Positions 14,449 through 15,127 of a stretch of 15,127 nucleotides of DNA are shown here, one piece after another (position 1 is the stretch's first letter; each line of letters begins with the position of its first letter). The notes under the pieces are model-generated. The model was not told the DNA's origin. It made no database searches and saw nothing but the letters and a program-made list of their open reading frames with translations. This stretch comes from Chloroflexota bacterium. GTDB lineage: Archaea; Iainarchaeota; Iainarchaeia; Iainarchaeales; GCA-2688035. The DNA is taken from NCBI GenBank assembly GCA_030634785.1, contig DAOWAC010000005.1:1-15127 (forward strand), given 5' to 3'. Both the position numbers and the translations under genes were made by a program.

Positions 14449-15127
14449 TACTTTTTGTACTTGATTGCAGCCTGTGCTGCTGCAAGTTTTGCAATTGGAA
14501 TCCTGTAAGGTGAACATGAAACATCGTTCAATCCTATTCTGTGACAGAATTCAACACTTTCAGGGTCTCCACCGTGTTCTCCGCAGATTCCAATTTCAAT
14601 ATCTTTCTTGACCTTTCTTGCCTTTTCAACACAAAGCTGCATTAGCAAGCCTACTCCTGTTTGGTCAATGCTTTGAAACGGATCCTTTGCATAAACTCCT
14701 AAATCGTCAACATATGGCTTTAGGAATTTTGCAGCATCGTCTCTGCTGAAACCACAGGTCATTTGTGTAAGGTCGTTTGTTCCAAATGAAAGGAAGTCTG
14801 CTTCTTTTGCAATTTTGTCAGCTGTCAAAGCAGCTCTTGGAACTTCAATCATTGTTCCAATCTTGTAGTCTACTTTTCCATCTGCACCAGTGTCCTTTGC
14901 AACCTTTTGGATAAGTTCTTTTATTTTTAAGAACTCTTTTAGGTTTCCAACCAATGGAACCTCAATCCAAGGTAAAGGAGTAACTCCTTTTCCAATTTCT
15001 TCCAAAGAAGCTTCAAAAATTGCCTGAACCTGCATTTCGTTTATTTCAGGATAAACCATTCCAAGCCTGCATCCTCTGAATCCAAGCATTGGATTAAACT
15101 CGTGCAATGATTCAATTGTTTCCTTGA
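14448..15127 (-). CDS. ppdK: Pyruvate, phosphate dikinase, C-terminal part (5' partial)
   Basis: PPDK interconverts pyruvate, ATP and phosphate with phosphoenolpyruvate, AMP and diphosphate. Only the last 225 or so residues are in the window; the frame runs off the right edge (KETIES precedes LHEFNPMLGFRGCRLG), and the TTG at 15107 is an internal leucine, not a start. The full family protein has about 870-900 residues. Visible motifs of the pyruvate/PEP-binding TIM-barrel domain: NPMLGFRGCRLG, IGTMIEVPRAALTADKIA, FLSFGTNDLTQMTCGFSRDD, DQTGVGLLMQL, ICGEHGGDPESVEFC with the catalytic Cys in CGEHGGD, and SCSPYRIPIAKLAAAQAA at the end. The ending and CGEHGGDP loop favour PPDK over PEP synthase. 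It likely works in gluconeogenesis or reversible glycolysis. Confidence 0.95.
   Translation of the reverse strand, partial: KETIESLHEFNPMLGFRGCRLGMVYPEINEMQVQAIFEASLEEIGKGVTPLPWIEVPLVGNLKEFLKIKELIQKVAKDTGADGKVDYKIGTMIEVPRAALTADKIAKEADFLSFGTNDLTQMTCGFSRDDAAKFLKPYVDDLGVYAKDPFQSIDQTGVGLLMQLCVEKARKVKKDIEIGICGEHGGDPESVEFCHRIGLNDVSCSPYRIPIAKLAAAQAAIKYKK

Overview
This is an AT-rich archaeal window with short intergenic gaps. The archaeal signs are a class III (archaeal-type) pilin leader, a secretion ATPase of the archaeal pilus/archaellum type followed by two TadC-like membrane proteins, stand-alone KaiC/RecA-like ATPases, and TATA-like boxes built on TTTAAA placed about 26-30 bases upstream of several start codons. 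The short pilin leader ending in RGQAALEYL, together with a bacterial-type CoaD-CoaE pair, resembles what is found in small-genome DPANN archaea. That lineage guess is an inference and is not proven by the window.

Layout. (1) Bases 1-6027, plus strand: a pilus-assembly operon made of a very Lys-rich coiled-coil protein with a C-terminal winged-helix-like domain, a PilB/TadA/ArlI-type ATPase, and two polytopic TadC/PilC-like platform proteins. The first platform protein carries an extra soluble domain of about 118 residues between its last two membrane helices. (2) Bases 6185-7902, minus strand, reading towards the pilus operon: coaE, coaD, then a small class III pilin with its own leader, strong Shine-Dalgarno site and terminator. 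(3) Bases 8016-10396, plus strand: two tandem, distantly paralogous GT4-type glycosyltransferases, both starting at TTG behind clear Shine-Dalgarno sites. (4) Bases 10512-11873, plus strand: a KaiC-like ATPase abutting a second RecA/KaiC-fold protein that has lost the P-loop. (5) Bases 11863-13149, minus strand: a 428-residue coiled-coil protein of unknown role whose end overlaps the preceding gene convergently. (6) Bases 13267-14363, plus strand: a Cas4/RecB-like PD-(D/E)XK nuclease with four probable Fe-S cysteines, followed by a pyridoxamine-phosphate-oxidase-like split-barrel protein. (7) Bases 14448-15127, minus strand: the C-terminal end of pyruvate, phosphate dikinase, running off the right edge.

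How it fits together. The left half looks like a cell-surface module: platform, motor and pilin, with glycosyltransferases nearby that could supply glycans for the three N-glycosylation sequons in the pilin (inference). The CoA genes supply the last two steps of coenzyme A synthesis. The right half is a set of small separate units (signalling-type ATPases, coiled-coil protein, nuclease, flavin-type protein, PPDK) with no obvious shared pathway. No CRISPR array, tRNA, rRNA, insertion sequence or prophage was seen. The least described items are the Lys-rich winged-helix protein coupled to the pilus ATPase, the platform protein with an inserted extracytoplasmic domain, and the ATPase/pseudo-ATPase pair.
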